A stretch of 34,892 bases of DNA. It comes from Eubacteriaceae bacterium (lineage in GTDB: Bacteria > Bacillota > Clostridia > Lachnospirales > Lachnospiraceae). Every line of letters begins with the position of its first letter. Positions within the stretch are counted from its first letter, which is position 1. The stretch covers positions 1 to 34,892 of the forward strand of contig CAJTCR010000054.1 of the NCBI GenBank assembly GCA_910574915.1, given 5' to 3'. Below are positions 6,435 through 14,708 of this stretch, piece by piece. Under the pieces are notes generated by a model. The model made no database searches, was not told the DNA's origin, and saw nothing but the letters and a program-made list of their open reading frames with translations. The position numbers were made by a program, and so were the translations under genes.

Positions 6435-7117
6435 AACGGCTGTTTTTACTGGAGGATGATTTGAGCCTGATAAACGGGCTTTCTTTTGCCTTAAAAAAGC
6501 AGGGCTATGAAATAACGGTTGCCCGCACTACTTTGGAGGCAGATGCATTGTGGGAAAAGGAAGAATATGATCTGGCTGTTTTGGATGTATCGCTTCCTGA
6601 CGGCTCCGGTTTTGATTTCTGCAAAAAAATAAGGCAGACATCAAAAATGCCCATTATGTTCCTCACTGCCGCTGAGGAAGAAACAGATATTATCATGGGG
6701 CTTGATATCGGGGGTGACGATTATATCACGAAGCCGTTCAAGCTGGCAGTGTTCCTTTCGAGAATCAACGCCCTGATCCGCAGGAGTGAAAATTTTAACA
6801 CTGCTGTTACAGAATTAAATTCAGGCGGTATCAATATCCGGCTTTTAAAAGGTGAAGTATATAAAAGGGGAGAATTGGTTGAACTGACAGCAAGTGAGTA
6901 TAAGCTGCTGTGCCTGTTTATGGAAAACCCTGACCAGATACTTTCTTCAGAACAGATTTTAAGCAGATTGTGGGACTGTAACGAAAGCTATATAGATAAT
7001 AATTCCCTTACAGTGTATATCCGCAGGCTTCGTACAAAAATTGAGGATAATCCGGGAGAACCGAAACGGATCGTTACTGTCCGTGGTATGGGGTATAAAT
7101 GGAACGCTGTGGATTGA
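6431..7117 (+). CDS. OmpR/VanR-type response regulator, module 1
   Basis: The 228-residue product has a receiver domain (LLEDD at 6-10, phospho-acceptor Asp52 in VLDVSLPDGSGF, conserved Lys101 in YITKPF) and a C-terminal winged helix (about 135-228) with ELTASEYKLLCLFMENP, the recognition region NNSLTVYIRRLRTKIEDNP and the wing TVRGMGYKW. The ATG at 6431 has AAGGAGA upstream and overlaps the small HTH gene. The histidine kinase follows 8 bases after the stop. It belongs to the group that controls FtsX-type ABC exporters of peptides or antibiotics (BceR-like); its probable sites lie at 8158-8187 before the ABC genes. Confidence 0.93.
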   Translation: MKRLFLLEDDLSLINGLSFALKKQGYEITVARTTLEADALWEKEEYDLAVLDVSLPDGSGFDFCKKIRQTSKMPIMFLTAAEEETDIIMGLDIGGDDYITKPFKLAVFLSRINALIRRSENFNTAVTELNSGGINIRLLKGEVYKRGELVELTASEYKLLCLFMENPDQILSSEQILSRLWDCNESYIDNNSLTVYIRRLRTKIEDNPGEPKRIVTVRGMGYKWNAVD

Positions 7118-7125
7118 GGTGCAGG

Positions 7126-8163
7126 ATGAAAATATTTGTAAACCGGAAAATCAAACTACTTTTTGGAAGTGTTTTGTTATGTATTTGCTTTTTTATGTTG
7201 GCTTCGGCGTTGCTTATAGGTTTTGGAGTTAAAAATGCGGCAGCTTTTACGATGATTTGCTTTTTGCTGATGAGCGCCGCAATACTGGCGCTTTTGTTTG
7301 GATATTTTAGAGAACAGCATCAAATTATGGAAAATGCCATATCGCAGATAACAGAATACATATCCGGTAACAAAGATGTTACGATTGAATGTAATGATGA
7401 GGGCGAATTATACAGATTGTTCCATGAAGTAAATTCTTTGGTTGCTATCTTAAATGCCCATGCAGAGAACGAAAAAAGCGCAAAGAAATTCCTGCGGAAT
7501 ACAATATCTGATATTTCGCACCAGTTAAAGACACCGCTTGCCGCCCTGAATATTTATATCGGGCTGATACAGGGCGAAGCGGAAGAACAGGGGGCAGTTC
7601 AGGAGTTTTCCAGACTTTCCGAACAGGAACTTGACCGTATTGAAGGACTTGTACAAAATCTATTGAAAATTACAAAACTGGATGCAGGCACGATTGTGTT
7701 AGATAAGTCTCTGGAGAATGTGTCGGAAATTGTGGAAAGTGTGAAAAAGCATTTCCTGTTTCGTGCCAAGCAGGAAGGAAAGGAAATTTTTCTGTCGGGA
7801 AATGGGGAAACAACTCTTTTATGTGACCGTAGCTGGATCATGGAAGCAATCAGCAATCTTGTGAAGAATGCCCTTGACCATACAGAAAAGGGTGATTCCG
7901 TCTGTATTGAATGGAAGTCTTTTGCGTCTGTTGTCCAGATTACCGTGAAAGACAACGGTCTCGGCATCTGTCCAGAAGATTTACACCATATTTTTAAGCG
8001 GTTTTATAGAAGCCGCTTTTCTAAAGACACACAGGGGATTGGCCTTGGGCTGCCTTTGACAAAAGCAATCGTAGAAGCTCACAATGGGACGATTGAAGTT
8101 GACAGCACATTAGGTATGGGAGCCTCTTTCACGATGAATTTTTTAATTCCAACAAAATTGTAG
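7126..8163 (+). CDS. Histidine kinase, intramembrane-sensing type, module 1
   Basis: With the ATG at 7126 (GAGGTG 5 bases upstream) the protein has 345 residues. Two membrane helices (about 10-34 and 38-59) are joined by a loop of only a few residues, so there is no external sensor domain, as in BceS-type kinases that sense through their ABC permease. A linker and coiled-coil are followed by the phospho-acceptor His132 in SDISHQLKTPLAAL and by the ATPase domain with NLVKNALDH (N box), DNGLGI (G1), FKRFYRS (F box) and GIGLGLPLTK (G2). The gene is cotranscribed with the regulator, and its last codons carry the operator for the ABC genes. Confidence 0.92.
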   Translation: MKIFVNRKIKLLFGSVLLCICFFMLASALLIGFGVKNAAAFTMICFLLMSAAILALLFGYFREQHQIMENAISQITEYISGNKDVTIECNDEGELYRLFHEVNSLVAILNAHAENEKSAKKFLRNTISDISHQLKTPLAALNIYIGLIQGEAEEQGAVQEFSRLSEQELDRIEGLVQNLLKITKLDAGTIVLDKSLENVSEIVESVKKHFLFRAKQEGKEIFLSGNGETTLLCDRSWIMEAISNLVKNALDHTEKGDSVCIEWKSFASVVQITVKDNGLGICPEDLHHIFKRFYRSRFSKDTQGIGLGLPLTKAIVEAHNGTIEVDSTLGMGASFTMNFLIPTKL

Positions 8164-8202
8164 GGTAATTGTAATATAGGTGTAGGATTTCTCTGTTATA
8201 TT
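8158..8202 (+). promoter_or_regulatory. Activator-type promoter of ABC genes, module 1
   Basis: Three direct repeats TTGTAGGG (8158), TTGTAATA (8169) and GTGTAGGA (8180) follow each other every 11 bases. TATATT (8197-8202) is the probable -10 box and there is no -35 consensus. The first repeat overlaps the last codon and stop of the kinase gene. The same geometry occurs at 14640-14684, so this is the probable binding site of the module response regulator. Confidence 0.6.
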
Positions 8203-8234
8203 GGGGCTATCAAAACAGAAAGAGGTGTTTACAC

Positions 8235-8918
8235 ATGAATTTATTAGAAGTCAGCAATATCTGTAAAACTTACGGAAACGGAGAAACCGCCGTACACGCT
8301 TTGAAAAACGTCAGCTTTTCCGTTCCAAAGGGCGAGTATGTGGCTATTGTCGGGGAATCCGGCTCTGGCAAAAGTACGCTGCTTAATATGATAGGCGCAC
8401 TTGACACGCCTACATCTGGTAAAGTCACGATTGGCGGCAAAGAAATTTTTTCCATGAACGACAGCAAACTTACCGTTTTCCGTCGTAGGAATATCGGCTT
8501 TATCTTTCAGGCGTTCAACCTTGTGCCGGAGCTTACGGTGGAGCAAAATATCATTTTCCCAGTGCTGCTTGACTATCAAAAGCCGGACCAAAAATATCTG
8601 GAAGAACTTCTTGCTGTTCTTAATCTGAAAGAACGCCGCAACCATTTGCCGAGCCAGTTGTCCGGCGGACAGCAGCAAAGGGTGGCGATCGGGCGTGCAT
8701 TGATTACACGCCCATCGTTAATCCTTGCAGACGAGCCGACAGGGAATCTTGATACACAAAACAGCAGCGAAGTAATTACCTTATTGAAAGAAGCGTCAAG
8801 GAAATATGAGCAAACCATTATTATGATTACCCATAACAGAAGTATTGCACAGAGCGCAGACCGGATATTGCAGGTATCGGACGGTGTGTTGACCGATTTA
8901 GGGAGGTGCCGCGAATGA
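8235..8918 (+). CDS. ABC transporter ATPase, MacB/BceA type, module 1
   Basis: The 227-residue ATPase has Walker A GESGSGKST (40-48), the Q-loop in FIFQAFNLVPELTV, the signature LSGGQQQRVAIGRAL, Walker B LILADEPTGNLD and the switch histidine in MITHN. It belongs to the LolD/MacB/BceA group that partners FtsX-fold permeases and drives mechanotransmission rather than ordinary import. AGAGGTG precedes the ATG. It overlaps the permease gene by ATGA (8915-8918). It is about 66 percent identical by eye to the second copy at 14709. Confidence 0.94.
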   Translation: MNLLEVSNICKTYGNGETAVHALKNVSFSVPKGEYVAIVGESGSGKSTLLNMIGALDTPTSGKVTIGGKEIFSMNDSKLTVFRRRNIGFIFQAFNLVPELTVEQNIIFPVLLDYQKPDQKYLEELLAVLNLKERRNHLPSQLSGGQQQRVAIGRALITRPSLILADEPTGNLDTQNSSEVITLLKEASRKYEQTIIMITHNRSIAQSADRILQVSDGVLTDLGRCRE

Positions 8919-11242
8919 AAAGCTATTTAAGCCTTATTCCAATTTCCGCAAAGGTACACAGGCGGCAAAGCCGCATGACACGCATTTGTATTATTCTTGC
9001 CGTATTCCTTGTAACGGCAATCTTTTCTTTGGTAGAGATGTGGACAGACGGACAAGTAACCGCAATGCGGAGTAATCACGGGGATTGGCATATTGCCCTT
9101 CAAAATATGCCGGAAGATAAAGCAGAACAGATTATAGATGACGCTGATGTGGCATATTCCTCATGGTATGATGCAATAAATGCAGATGTAGATTGCGGCT
9201 ATTATATCAACGGAAAAAATGTTGTGTTGTATGGTGTCGAAGAATCTTATGTCGCAGATATTGTGAATTATCCGTTGGAAGGCTCCTACCCACAAAATGA
9301 AAAGGAAATTGCCATTAGTGCAGATGCAAAGGAGCTTTTCAACGTCCAGATAGGCGACAACATTATCTTAAATACGCCTGCGGGAGATTTTAATTATACG
9401 ATATCCGGGTTTTATGAAGATGATGAGGAATTTAATGACATTATTGACGGAACCTGTATGTATATGTGCAGAGCAACGTTTGATGAAGTGAGAAATTTAA
9501 ATAGCGTAGAACCTACATCTCAATTTTATATTCGGTTTCAAAATGAGAACAATTTGAAAAAAACGATTGCCGGTATAAAAGAACAATATGCACTCACATC
9601 TGAAAATATTGATGAAAACACGTCTGTTTTGAGCCTGTTAGGAGCGAGCAGCGACGAAAGAGTAAATGAATTTTATCCTTTGGCGATAGCTTGTTTTGTC
9701 ATTATACTGATTGCAGGAATCTTTATGATTTCAAGCTGCATGAACAGTAATGTTGCACAACGGACAAAATTTTTCGGAATGATGCGCTGCATTGGTGCAA
9801 GCAAGCAACAGATTGTACGTTTTGTAAGGCTTGAAGCACTGAATTGGTGTAAGACAGCAATTCCTATTGGTTGCGCGTTGGGAACGGTAACTTGTTGGGT
9901 ATCGTGTCTGATATTAAAATTTATTGTAAAAGGCGAATGGGTAGATATGCCGCTATTTTCAGTAAGTATAAGCGGTATCCTCTGCGGGGCAGCCATAGGT
10001 ATCATTACCGTGTTTATTGCAGCACAATCCCCGGCTAAACAGGCAGCAAAAGTTTCGCCCATAGCGGCAATATCCGGCAATGCAGAAACAAACAAAAAAA
10101 TCGTCCATGCGGCAAATACAAGGCTTTTCAAAGTAGAAACTTCTCTTGGTGTCCACCATGCAACAGGAACTAAGAAAAATTTAATTCTTATGACAGGCTC
10201 CTTTGCACTTACAATCATGCTGTTTTTGACTTTTTCGGCGTGTCTTGATATTGTTCATAAGCTGTTACCCTCAGTGAGTGATTTCACTCCAGACATTACG
10301 ATTAACAGTCAAGATGAATCTAATTCTATAGACAAAAGCATATTAGAAGAAATTTCTGAAATATCGGGGGTAGAGTCTGTTTTTGGCATGATGTACAGCA
10401 TAGAATATCCCGCAGAAATTAATGGAAATGTATCAACGGTTGATTTGTTTTCCTATGGGGATTCCATGATGGCCAGCTTCAAGAAATCCGTTGTAAGCGG
10501 AAATCTATCAAAAGTGTACGGAAATTCTCAATATGTAATGGCAATTTACAGCGACCATACAGGACTGGATGTGGGAGATAAAATAAAAATAGGAACAGAA
10601 GAACTTGAAGTTGCGTGTGTTATGTCCGAGGGTGTAGGAAGTGTTAGTGGTTCGGCGGTTATAGTATGTTCGGAAGAAACCTACATACGTCTAATGGGCG
10701 AACAAGGCTATGCTATGTTAAGTGTTGTATTGGAAAAAGATGTATCTGATTCAGCGATAAACAAAATTTATAATTTATCAGAAGGAAATGTAATTGCAGA
10801 CAATAGAGAGGAAAATGATGAAGTCAGTGGTTCCTATTGGGTGTTCCGAATTGCGGCGTACAGTTTTCTTGCTATCATTTCTCTAATAACCATATTGAAC
10901 ATTATGAACAGCGTTTCAATGGGGGTATCTGCAAGAATTAAACAATATGGGGCTATGCGTGCTGTTGGCATGGGAAGCAAGCAGGTTACAAAAATGATAA
11001 CTGCTGAAGCCGCCACATACGCTATCTGCGGTACGACTGTTGGAATTATACTTGGACTGCTGCTTCATTATCTAATTTACATGAAGATTGTTATTACTCA
11101 TTTTGGCGGCGTATGGAATATTCCTTTTAGTACTATTGTCATTGTATTGTTGTTGGTTGCTTTTTCTTGTATTATATCAGTCTATGCGCCGGCAAAACGT
11201 ATACGTAATATGCAGATTACAGCAACGATTAACGAGTTATAA
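8915..11242 (+). CDS. FtsX-type ABC permease, module 1
   Basis: The 775-residue permease starts at an ATG with GGGAGGTG upstream and overlaps the ATPase gene. It has one N-terminal helix (ICIILAVFLVTAIFSLVEMW), an external domain of about 200 residues, three helices with the FtsX-like region NVAQRTKFFGMMRCIGAS, a second single helix and external domain, and three C-terminal helices with a second FtsX repeat (ARIKQYGAMRAVGMGSKQV). This ten-segment-like, two-FtsX layout is that of exporters or antibiotic-sensing permeases linked to VanR/BceR-type systems. Substrate unknown. No terminator is obvious before the convergent gene at 11441. Confidence 0.92.
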   Translation: MKSYLSLIPISAKVHRRQSRMTRICIILAVFLVTAIFSLVEMWTDGQVTAMRSNHGDWHIALQNMPEDKAEQIIDDADVAYSSWYDAINADVDCGYYINGKNVVLYGVEESYVADIVNYPLEGSYPQNEKEIAISADAKELFNVQIGDNIILNTPAGDFNYTISGFYEDDEEFNDIIDGTCMYMCRATFDEVRNLNSVEPTSQFYIRFQNENNLKKTIAGIKEQYALTSENIDENTSVLSLLGASSDERVNEFYPLAIACFVIILIAGIFMISSCMNSNVAQRTKFFGMMRCIGASKQQIVRFVRLEALNWCKTAIPIGCALGTVTCWVSCLILKFIVKGEWVDMPLFSVSISGILCGAAIGIITVFIAAQSPAKQAAKVSPIAAISGNAETNKKIVHAANTRLFKVETSLGVHHATGTKKNLILMTGSFALTIMLFLTFSACLDIVHKLLPSVSDFTPDITINSQDESNSIDKSILEEISEISGVESVFGMMYSIEYPAEINGNVSTVDLFSYGDSMMASFKKSVVSGNLSKVYGNSQYVMAIYSDHTGLDVGDKIKIGTEELEVACVMSEGVGSVSGSAVIVCSEETYIRLMGEQGYAMLSVVLEKDVSDSAINKIYNLSEGNVIADNREENDEVSGSYWVFRIAAYSFLAIISLITILNIMNSVSMGVSARIKQYGAMRAVGMGSKQVTKMITAEAATYAICGTTVGIILGLLLHYLIYMKIVITHFGGVWNIPFSTIVIVLLLVAFSCIISVYAPAKRIRNMQITATINEL

Positions 11243-11246
11243 GATT

Positions 11247-11441
11247 TTATATTAATGTCCCTGTTATTTCAGCATCTACAAGGTCAATCATTCTTTTTAC
11301 ATTTGCAGAATGAGCGGAAGAAACTTCATTTTCCCATAAAGGATTGATTTGTTTTTCAATCCCTGTACGGTACTTTTGCAGAATATTAAGCCGCTCCTGC
11401 AAAAGTACCTGCTGTTCATCATCATTTAGAAAATAATCCAT
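11247..11441 (-). CDS. Small hypothetical protein
   Basis: A 64-residue frame, convergent with the permease and ending 4 bases from its stop. It is charged and helical (EQQVLLQERLNILQKYRTGIE), with no membrane segment or known motif that I recognise. GGAGG lies 13 bases before the ATG, slightly far. Helix-rich low-complexity shape suggests a coiled coil. It might be the tail of a larger lost gene; 11442-11592 upstream holds nothing I can identify. Confidence 0.4.
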   Translation of the reverse strand: MDYFLNDDEQQVLLQERLNILQKYRTGIEKQINPLWENEVSSAHSANVKRMIDLVDAEITGTLI

Positions 11442-11592
11442 CGGACGTGTAATATCCTCCGGCTTCTAAGATGATGATAAACCAACACTGCGGATTTTGT
11501 AAGAGGGTTTAGGAGATGGGAGTACTTCGTCACTCTTATTTTTCTGCGGTTTTAGACTATATCATATGGCATTGGATATAACCGGAAGCAAA

Positions 11593-11847
11593 TTAAATAT
11601 AAAGCTCGTTCCCTTTCCTTGTTGAACAGGCTTTTTTCATTGCCAATGCCGCAACAGAAACCATAGCCCCATTTACTTTACGGGATGACTGCGGGCATTG
11701 TACGACACAGCGCATACAGGAAATACATTTTTTACTGTCCGTAACTTTCGGATTTTCTTTGCTGATTGCCTGTGCAGGGCACTGTCTGGCGCAAAGACCC
11801 TTTTTCGTTCCTCCTGTCGGGCTAAAAATAATCTGTGAAACTTTCAT
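11593..11847 (-). pseudogene. EFR1-type ferrodoxin with large internal deletion
   Basis: The 84-residue frame starts MKVSQIIFSPTGGTKK, the FMN-phosphate-binding start of the flavodoxin domain of EFR1-family ferrodoxins. It then jumps straight to a ferredoxin tail: GLCARQCP followed by KKCISCMRCVVQCP. Normal members have about 250 residues. The flavodoxin remainder and the first two cysteines of the first 4Fe-4S cluster are gone, so one complete cluster motif (CISCMRC...C) is left. The frame is kept and the start has GGAGG 7 bases upstream plus an excellent promoter, so a small one-cluster protein could still be made. It faces an Rrf2 repressor whose operator covers its promoter. Confidence 0.7.
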
Positions 11848-11859
11848 ACTTGTTCCTCC

Positions 11860-11909
11860 TGTAAATCTAAAATTTACACCATTATAACAGGCACATGGTG
11901 TAGTGTCAA
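11860..11909 (-). promoter_or_regulatory. Ferrodoxin promoter and Rrf2-type operator
   Basis: Minus-strand TTGACA (11909-11904), 17 bases, TATAAT (11886-11881) is a consensus promoter. The perfect inverted repeat TGTAAAT-5-ATTTACA (11860-11878) covers its start point, and the SD of the ferrodoxin touches the repeat. Confidence 0.75.
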
Positions 11910-11911
11910 GA

Positions 11912-11940
11912 TTTACAGCAATAAAAATATATGCTACAAT
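11912..11940 (+). promoter_or_regulatory. rrf2 promoter
   Basis: TTTACA (11912-11917), 17 bases, TACAAT (11935-11940) with a TGC extension. The -35 box lies in a half-copy (ATTTACA) of the operator at 11860-11878, which would allow autoregulation. Confidence 0.65.
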
Positions 11941-11963
11941 CGAACGTGGAAAGGAGTAATGTC

Positions 11964-12404
11964 ATGCATATCAGTACAAAATGTTCGGTTGCGATTCACT
12001 GTCTTATTTTTATTTATGAATATGGGGATAAGCAGAAGGTAACCAGTGAACTTCTGGCGTTATCAACTGGGATCAATCCTGTCACAATCCGCAATATTAT
12101 AAGTTCATTGAAAAAAGATGGCATAATATCTGTGAAATTCGGGACAGGCGGAACAACACTGAACGGTCCGCCGGATGAGGTGACCTTATACCGTATATGT
12201 AAAGCGATAGAGCCAGCCTTTAGTTCCAAACTTATAGGCATTCATTCACTGCCTTCGCAGCTATGCCCCATAGGAAAAAATATCCATAATGTATTGGACT
12301 GCTCTTATGAGAAAATAAGAAATGACCTATGCCAAAGTTTAGAAAGCATTACATTAGGAAACATCATTTCCGATTATCACCGTATTAAGCATAAGCCAGA
12401 TTAA
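11964..12404 (+). CDS. Rrf2-family transcriptional regulator
   Basis: From the ATG at 11964 (AAGGAG 8 bases upstream) the protein has 146 residues. MHISTKCSVAIHCLIFI, LLALSTGINPVTIRNIISSLKKDGII and the wing with GTGGTTLNGPPDEVTLYRI are the Rrf2 winged-helix signature, where this subgroup has the G-x-G-G wing. IscR-type members bind Fe-S through three cysteines; here only Cys in QLCPIG and VLDCSY lie in that region, so it looks more like the YwnA-type without a cluster. Its neighbour is an Fe-S/flavin protein and the shared spacer carries a matching operator, so it probably represses that gene. Confidence 0.88.
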   Translation: MHISTKCSVAIHCLIFIYEYGDKQKVTSELLALSTGINPVTIRNIISSLKKDGIISVKFGTGGTTLNGPPDEVTLYRICKAIEPAFSSKLIGIHSLPSQLCPIGKNIHNVLDCSYEKIRNDLCQSLESITLGNIISDYHRIKHKPD

Positions 12405-12419
12405 TACTTATGCCTAAAA

Positions 12420-12449
12420 ACACCGGATGCCAGAACTGACAGCCGGTGT
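12420..12449 (+). terminator. Hairpin after rrf2
   Basis: ACACCGG (12420-12426) and CCGGTGT (12443-12449) form a 7-bp stem with a 16-base loop 16 bases after the rrf2 stop. No T-run follows, so it is only a possible terminator. Confidence 0.35.
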
Positions 12450-12490
12450 CCAGTCCGTGCTGCATCATGTCCGTAGTTACATTTTTACGC

Positions 12491-12519
12491 TTGCTTTATT
12501 CGAATAAAAGAAGTAAAAT
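12491..12519 (+). promoter_or_regulatory. Promoter of ABC module 2 with palindrome
   Basis: TTGCTT (12491-12496), 17 bases, TAAAAT (12514-12519). The spacer contains the perfect palindrome TTTATTCGAATAAA (12495-12508), a likely repressor site. Module 1 has no such palindrome in its promoter. Confidence 0.6.
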
Positions 12520-12539
12520 GCAAATATCGGAGGTGCAAC

Positions 12540-12728
12540 ATGGAGTATATGACCTTGAAAGAAGCAAGTGAAAAATGGGGTGTAACCCCACGATGGATAA
12601 ATTACTATTGTGCTGATGGGCGTATTCCTGGCGCTGTAAAAATGGCAACAATCTGGCTGATACCCAAAGATGCCAAGAAACCTATTGACGGCAGAACAAA
12701 ACGTGGAAAGGGACTGCACGATGAGTAA
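12540..12728 (+). CDS. Small helix-turn-helix protein, module 2
   Basis: The 62-residue product has a MerR/excisionase-like helix-turn-helix: MTLKEASEKWGVTPRWINYYC (residues 4-24), then a short strand and WLIPKDAKKPIDGR (about 41-54), the usual layout of small HTH proteins that bind DNA as accessory factors. GGAGGTG lies 5 bases before the ATG. It overlaps the response regulator gene by 8 bases (12721-12728). It is homologous to the small gene at 6264, which has lost about seven residues of the HTH. A role as an extra regulator of the module promoter palindrome is an inference. Confidence 0.8.
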   Translation: MEYMTLKEASEKWGVTPRWINYYCADGRIPGAVKMATIWLIPKDAKKPIDGRTKRGKGLHDE

Positions 12729-13419
12729 AATTTTGTTGCTGGAAGATGATATATGCCTTGTAGACGGGTTGAAGTATTCTTTGAAGAAAAACGGATTTGA
12801 GACCGAAATTGTTCGCACTGTTTCCGAAGCGCTCAACAGCATCGGGAATATTGGAAAGTACGACCTGCTCATTCTGGATGTCACTTTACCTGATGGAACA
12901 GGTTTTGACGTTTGTGAGGCAGTACGCAGACAGGGCCAACAAGTCCCTATTATTTTTTTGACTGCCTCTGACGAAGAAGTGAACATTATCCGAGGCCTGG
13001 ACAGCGGAGGCGATGATTACATTACAAAGCCATTCAGATTAGGGGAGTTATGTTCCCGCATCCGTGCGCTGCTTCGGAGAGCAGGTGTATCAAACGCAGA
13101 CAACACAACAGTCATCGAATGTGGAGATATAACGATCAATCTCTTAGGAAGTCGGGCATTGCTGAACGGTAAAAATTTGGAGCTGACAAGCGCAGAATAC
13201 CGGCTGCTATGCCTCCTGGTACGAAATGTAAACCGCATCGTTACGCGGGAAATTATTTTGAGTGAGTTGTGGGACGAAGCGGGAAATTTTGTCGATAACA
13301 ATACACTGTCCGTCTATGTGCGGCGGCTCCGGGAAAAGGTAGAGGCAGACCCCTCGCATCCCAGGCACCTGATAACGGTCCGTGGGTTTGGCTATCAATG
13401 GAAAGAGGCAGCTATATGA
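12721..13419 (+). CDS. OmpR/VanR-type response regulator, module 2
   Basis: The 232-residue product has LLEDD at 6-10, phospho-acceptor Asp53 in LILDVTLPDGTGF, YITKPF with the conserved lysine, and an OmpR winged helix (ELTSAEYRLLCLLVRN, recognition region NNTLSVYVRRLREKVEADP, wing TVRGFGYQW). The start overlaps the small HTH gene and has GGAAAGGGA upstream; the stop overlaps the kinase start (ATGA, 13416-13419). It is clearly paralogous to the regulator at 6431 and should control the ABC genes at 14709 through TTGTAAG repeats. Confidence 0.93.
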   Translation: MSKILLLEDDICLVDGLKYSLKKNGFETEIVRTVSEALNSIGNIGKYDLLILDVTLPDGTGFDVCEAVRRQGQQVPIIFLTASDEEVNIIRGLDSGGDDYITKPFRLGELCSRIRALLRRAGVSNADNTTVIECGDITINLLGSRALLNGKNLELTSAEYRLLCLLVRNVNRIVTREIILSELWDEAGNFVDNNTLSVYVRRLREKVEADPSHPRHLITVRGFGYQWKEAAI

Positions 13420-14645
13420 GTTTTTACCATGATAAGCAAATTAAAATTTATGGATGCTTCTTAGCTGCTTTTGGCTTTTTAATTGTAGGAGCATGGCTGT
13501 TGTTCTATCTATATCAGACAAACGCAGTGAAAGTGACGTGCCTCTTGCATGATGAAGCAGTTATTTCCTCTCTTTTGGAGCAGGGAGTTTCAAGAGATAT
13601 CATAGCAACAGCAATCACAAATACCCGCATTAGCATAGCCGGAGAAGAATTGTCAGCCGCAGTTGGTATAAAAAACCAAAATAATAGTTCTGGCTTGCCC
13701 TATATCACTCAATTTCAACATACTTCCATTTATTCCATTATCGTCATTTCCTTATTGCTGGCCGTGGTTCTTTTCATCGGAACATTGTTGTTTTTCTGGC
13801 TGCGGAAACGGTTATATGAACAGGCAGAAACAATCATTCAGAATTACATCAACGGGGACTATTCCTGCCATCTGCCGCAAAACAGCGAGGGGGCAGTTTA
13901 TCAGTTATTCGGACAGATTCAACAGCTTGCTACAATGCTGCAAGCAAAAAATGAAACAGAGCATAACGCAAAAGAATTTTTGAAAAGCACCATTTCCGAT
14001 ATTTCCCATCAACTGAAAACACCCCTTGCCGCACTTGCCATGTATCAGGAAATCATTGCGGGTGAGCCAGATCATCCTGAAACGGTCAAAGAGTTTTCCG
14101 GTAAAATCGGAATTGCCTTAAAGCGTATGGAGCAGCTAATTCAATCCATGCTGAAAATCACACGGTTAGACAGCGGAAATATTCTTTTTGAGAAAAGCAA
14201 CTGTCGTATATCAGAATTAATTTCTCTATCCATCAACGAATTAACGACAAGGGCAGAAAGTGAAAACAAAAAAATACTGATTGAAGGAAATACAGAACAG
14301 CAGCTTGTTTGTGATCTGGAATGGACAAGTGAAGCGATTGGCAATATTATCAAAAATGCGTTAGACCATGTAATGCCGGGTGGAATAATTCAAATCATAT
14401 GGGAGCGTACACCAGCAATATTTCGCATATTCATATCTGATAATGGAAATGGCATTGCGCCGGAGGACATACATCATATCTTCAAACGCTTTTACCGAAG
14501 CAAACATTCGCTTGATACGCAAGGTGTTGGGCTGGGCCTGCCCCTGGCAAAATCTATTATTGAGGGACAGGGCGGATTTATCTCGGTACAGAGTGAAGTG
14601 AACGAGGGGACGACATTTACAATTTCTTTCCTTACGGAATTGTAA
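13416..14645 (+). CDS. Histidine kinase with external loop, module 2
   Basis: With the ATG at 13416 the protein has 409 residues. Membrane helices lie at about 13-34 and 105-128. Between them is an external region of about 70 residues, absent in the module 1 kinase, with no motif that I recognise. The phospho-acceptor His198 lies in SDISHQLKTPLAAL; the ATPase domain has NIIKNALDH, DNGNGI, FKRFYRS and GVGLGLPLAK. The kinase core is close to that of module 1, while the N-terminal input differs, so the two systems probably sense different signals. The stop codon is part of the operator of the next gene. Confidence 0.92.
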   Translation: MSFYHDKQIKIYGCFLAAFGFLIVGAWLLFYLYQTNAVKVTCLLHDEAVISSLLEQGVSRDIIATAITNTRISIAGEELSAAVGIKNQNNSSGLPYITQFQHTSIYSIIVISLLLAVVLFIGTLLFFWLRKRLYEQAETIIQNYINGDYSCHLPQNSEGAVYQLFGQIQQLATMLQAKNETEHNAKEFLKSTISDISHQLKTPLAALAMYQEIIAGEPDHPETVKEFSGKIGIALKRMEQLIQSMLKITRLDSGNILFEKSNCRISELISLSINELTTRAESENKKILIEGNTEQQLVCDLEWTSEAIGNIIKNALDHVMPGGIIQIIWERTPAIFRIFISDNGNGIAPEDIHHIFKRFYRSKHSLDTQGVGLGLPLAKSIIEGQGGFISVQSEVNEGTTFTISFLTEL

Positions 14646-14684
14646 GGTGAAATTCACCTGATTGTAAGCTGTATCTGCTATCTT
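14640..14684 (+). promoter_or_regulatory. Activator-type promoter of ABC genes, module 2
   Basis: Direct repeats TTGTAAGG (14640) and TTGTAAGC (14662), 22 bases apart, flank the palindrome AGGTGAAATTCACCT (14645-14659). TATCTT (14679-14684) is the probable -10 box; no -35 box is seen. The distance from the first repeat to the -10 box is 39 bases, the same as in module 1. Confidence 0.6.
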
Positions 14685-14708
14685 TTTGGTGAAGGAGGTT
14701 GATACCCT

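Noticed and set aside
9673..10218. 181-codon minus-strand ORF
   Set aside because: Antisense shadow of the module 1 permease.
12477..12986. 169-codon minus-strand ORF
   Set aside because: Antisense to the small HTH and response regulator genes of module 2.
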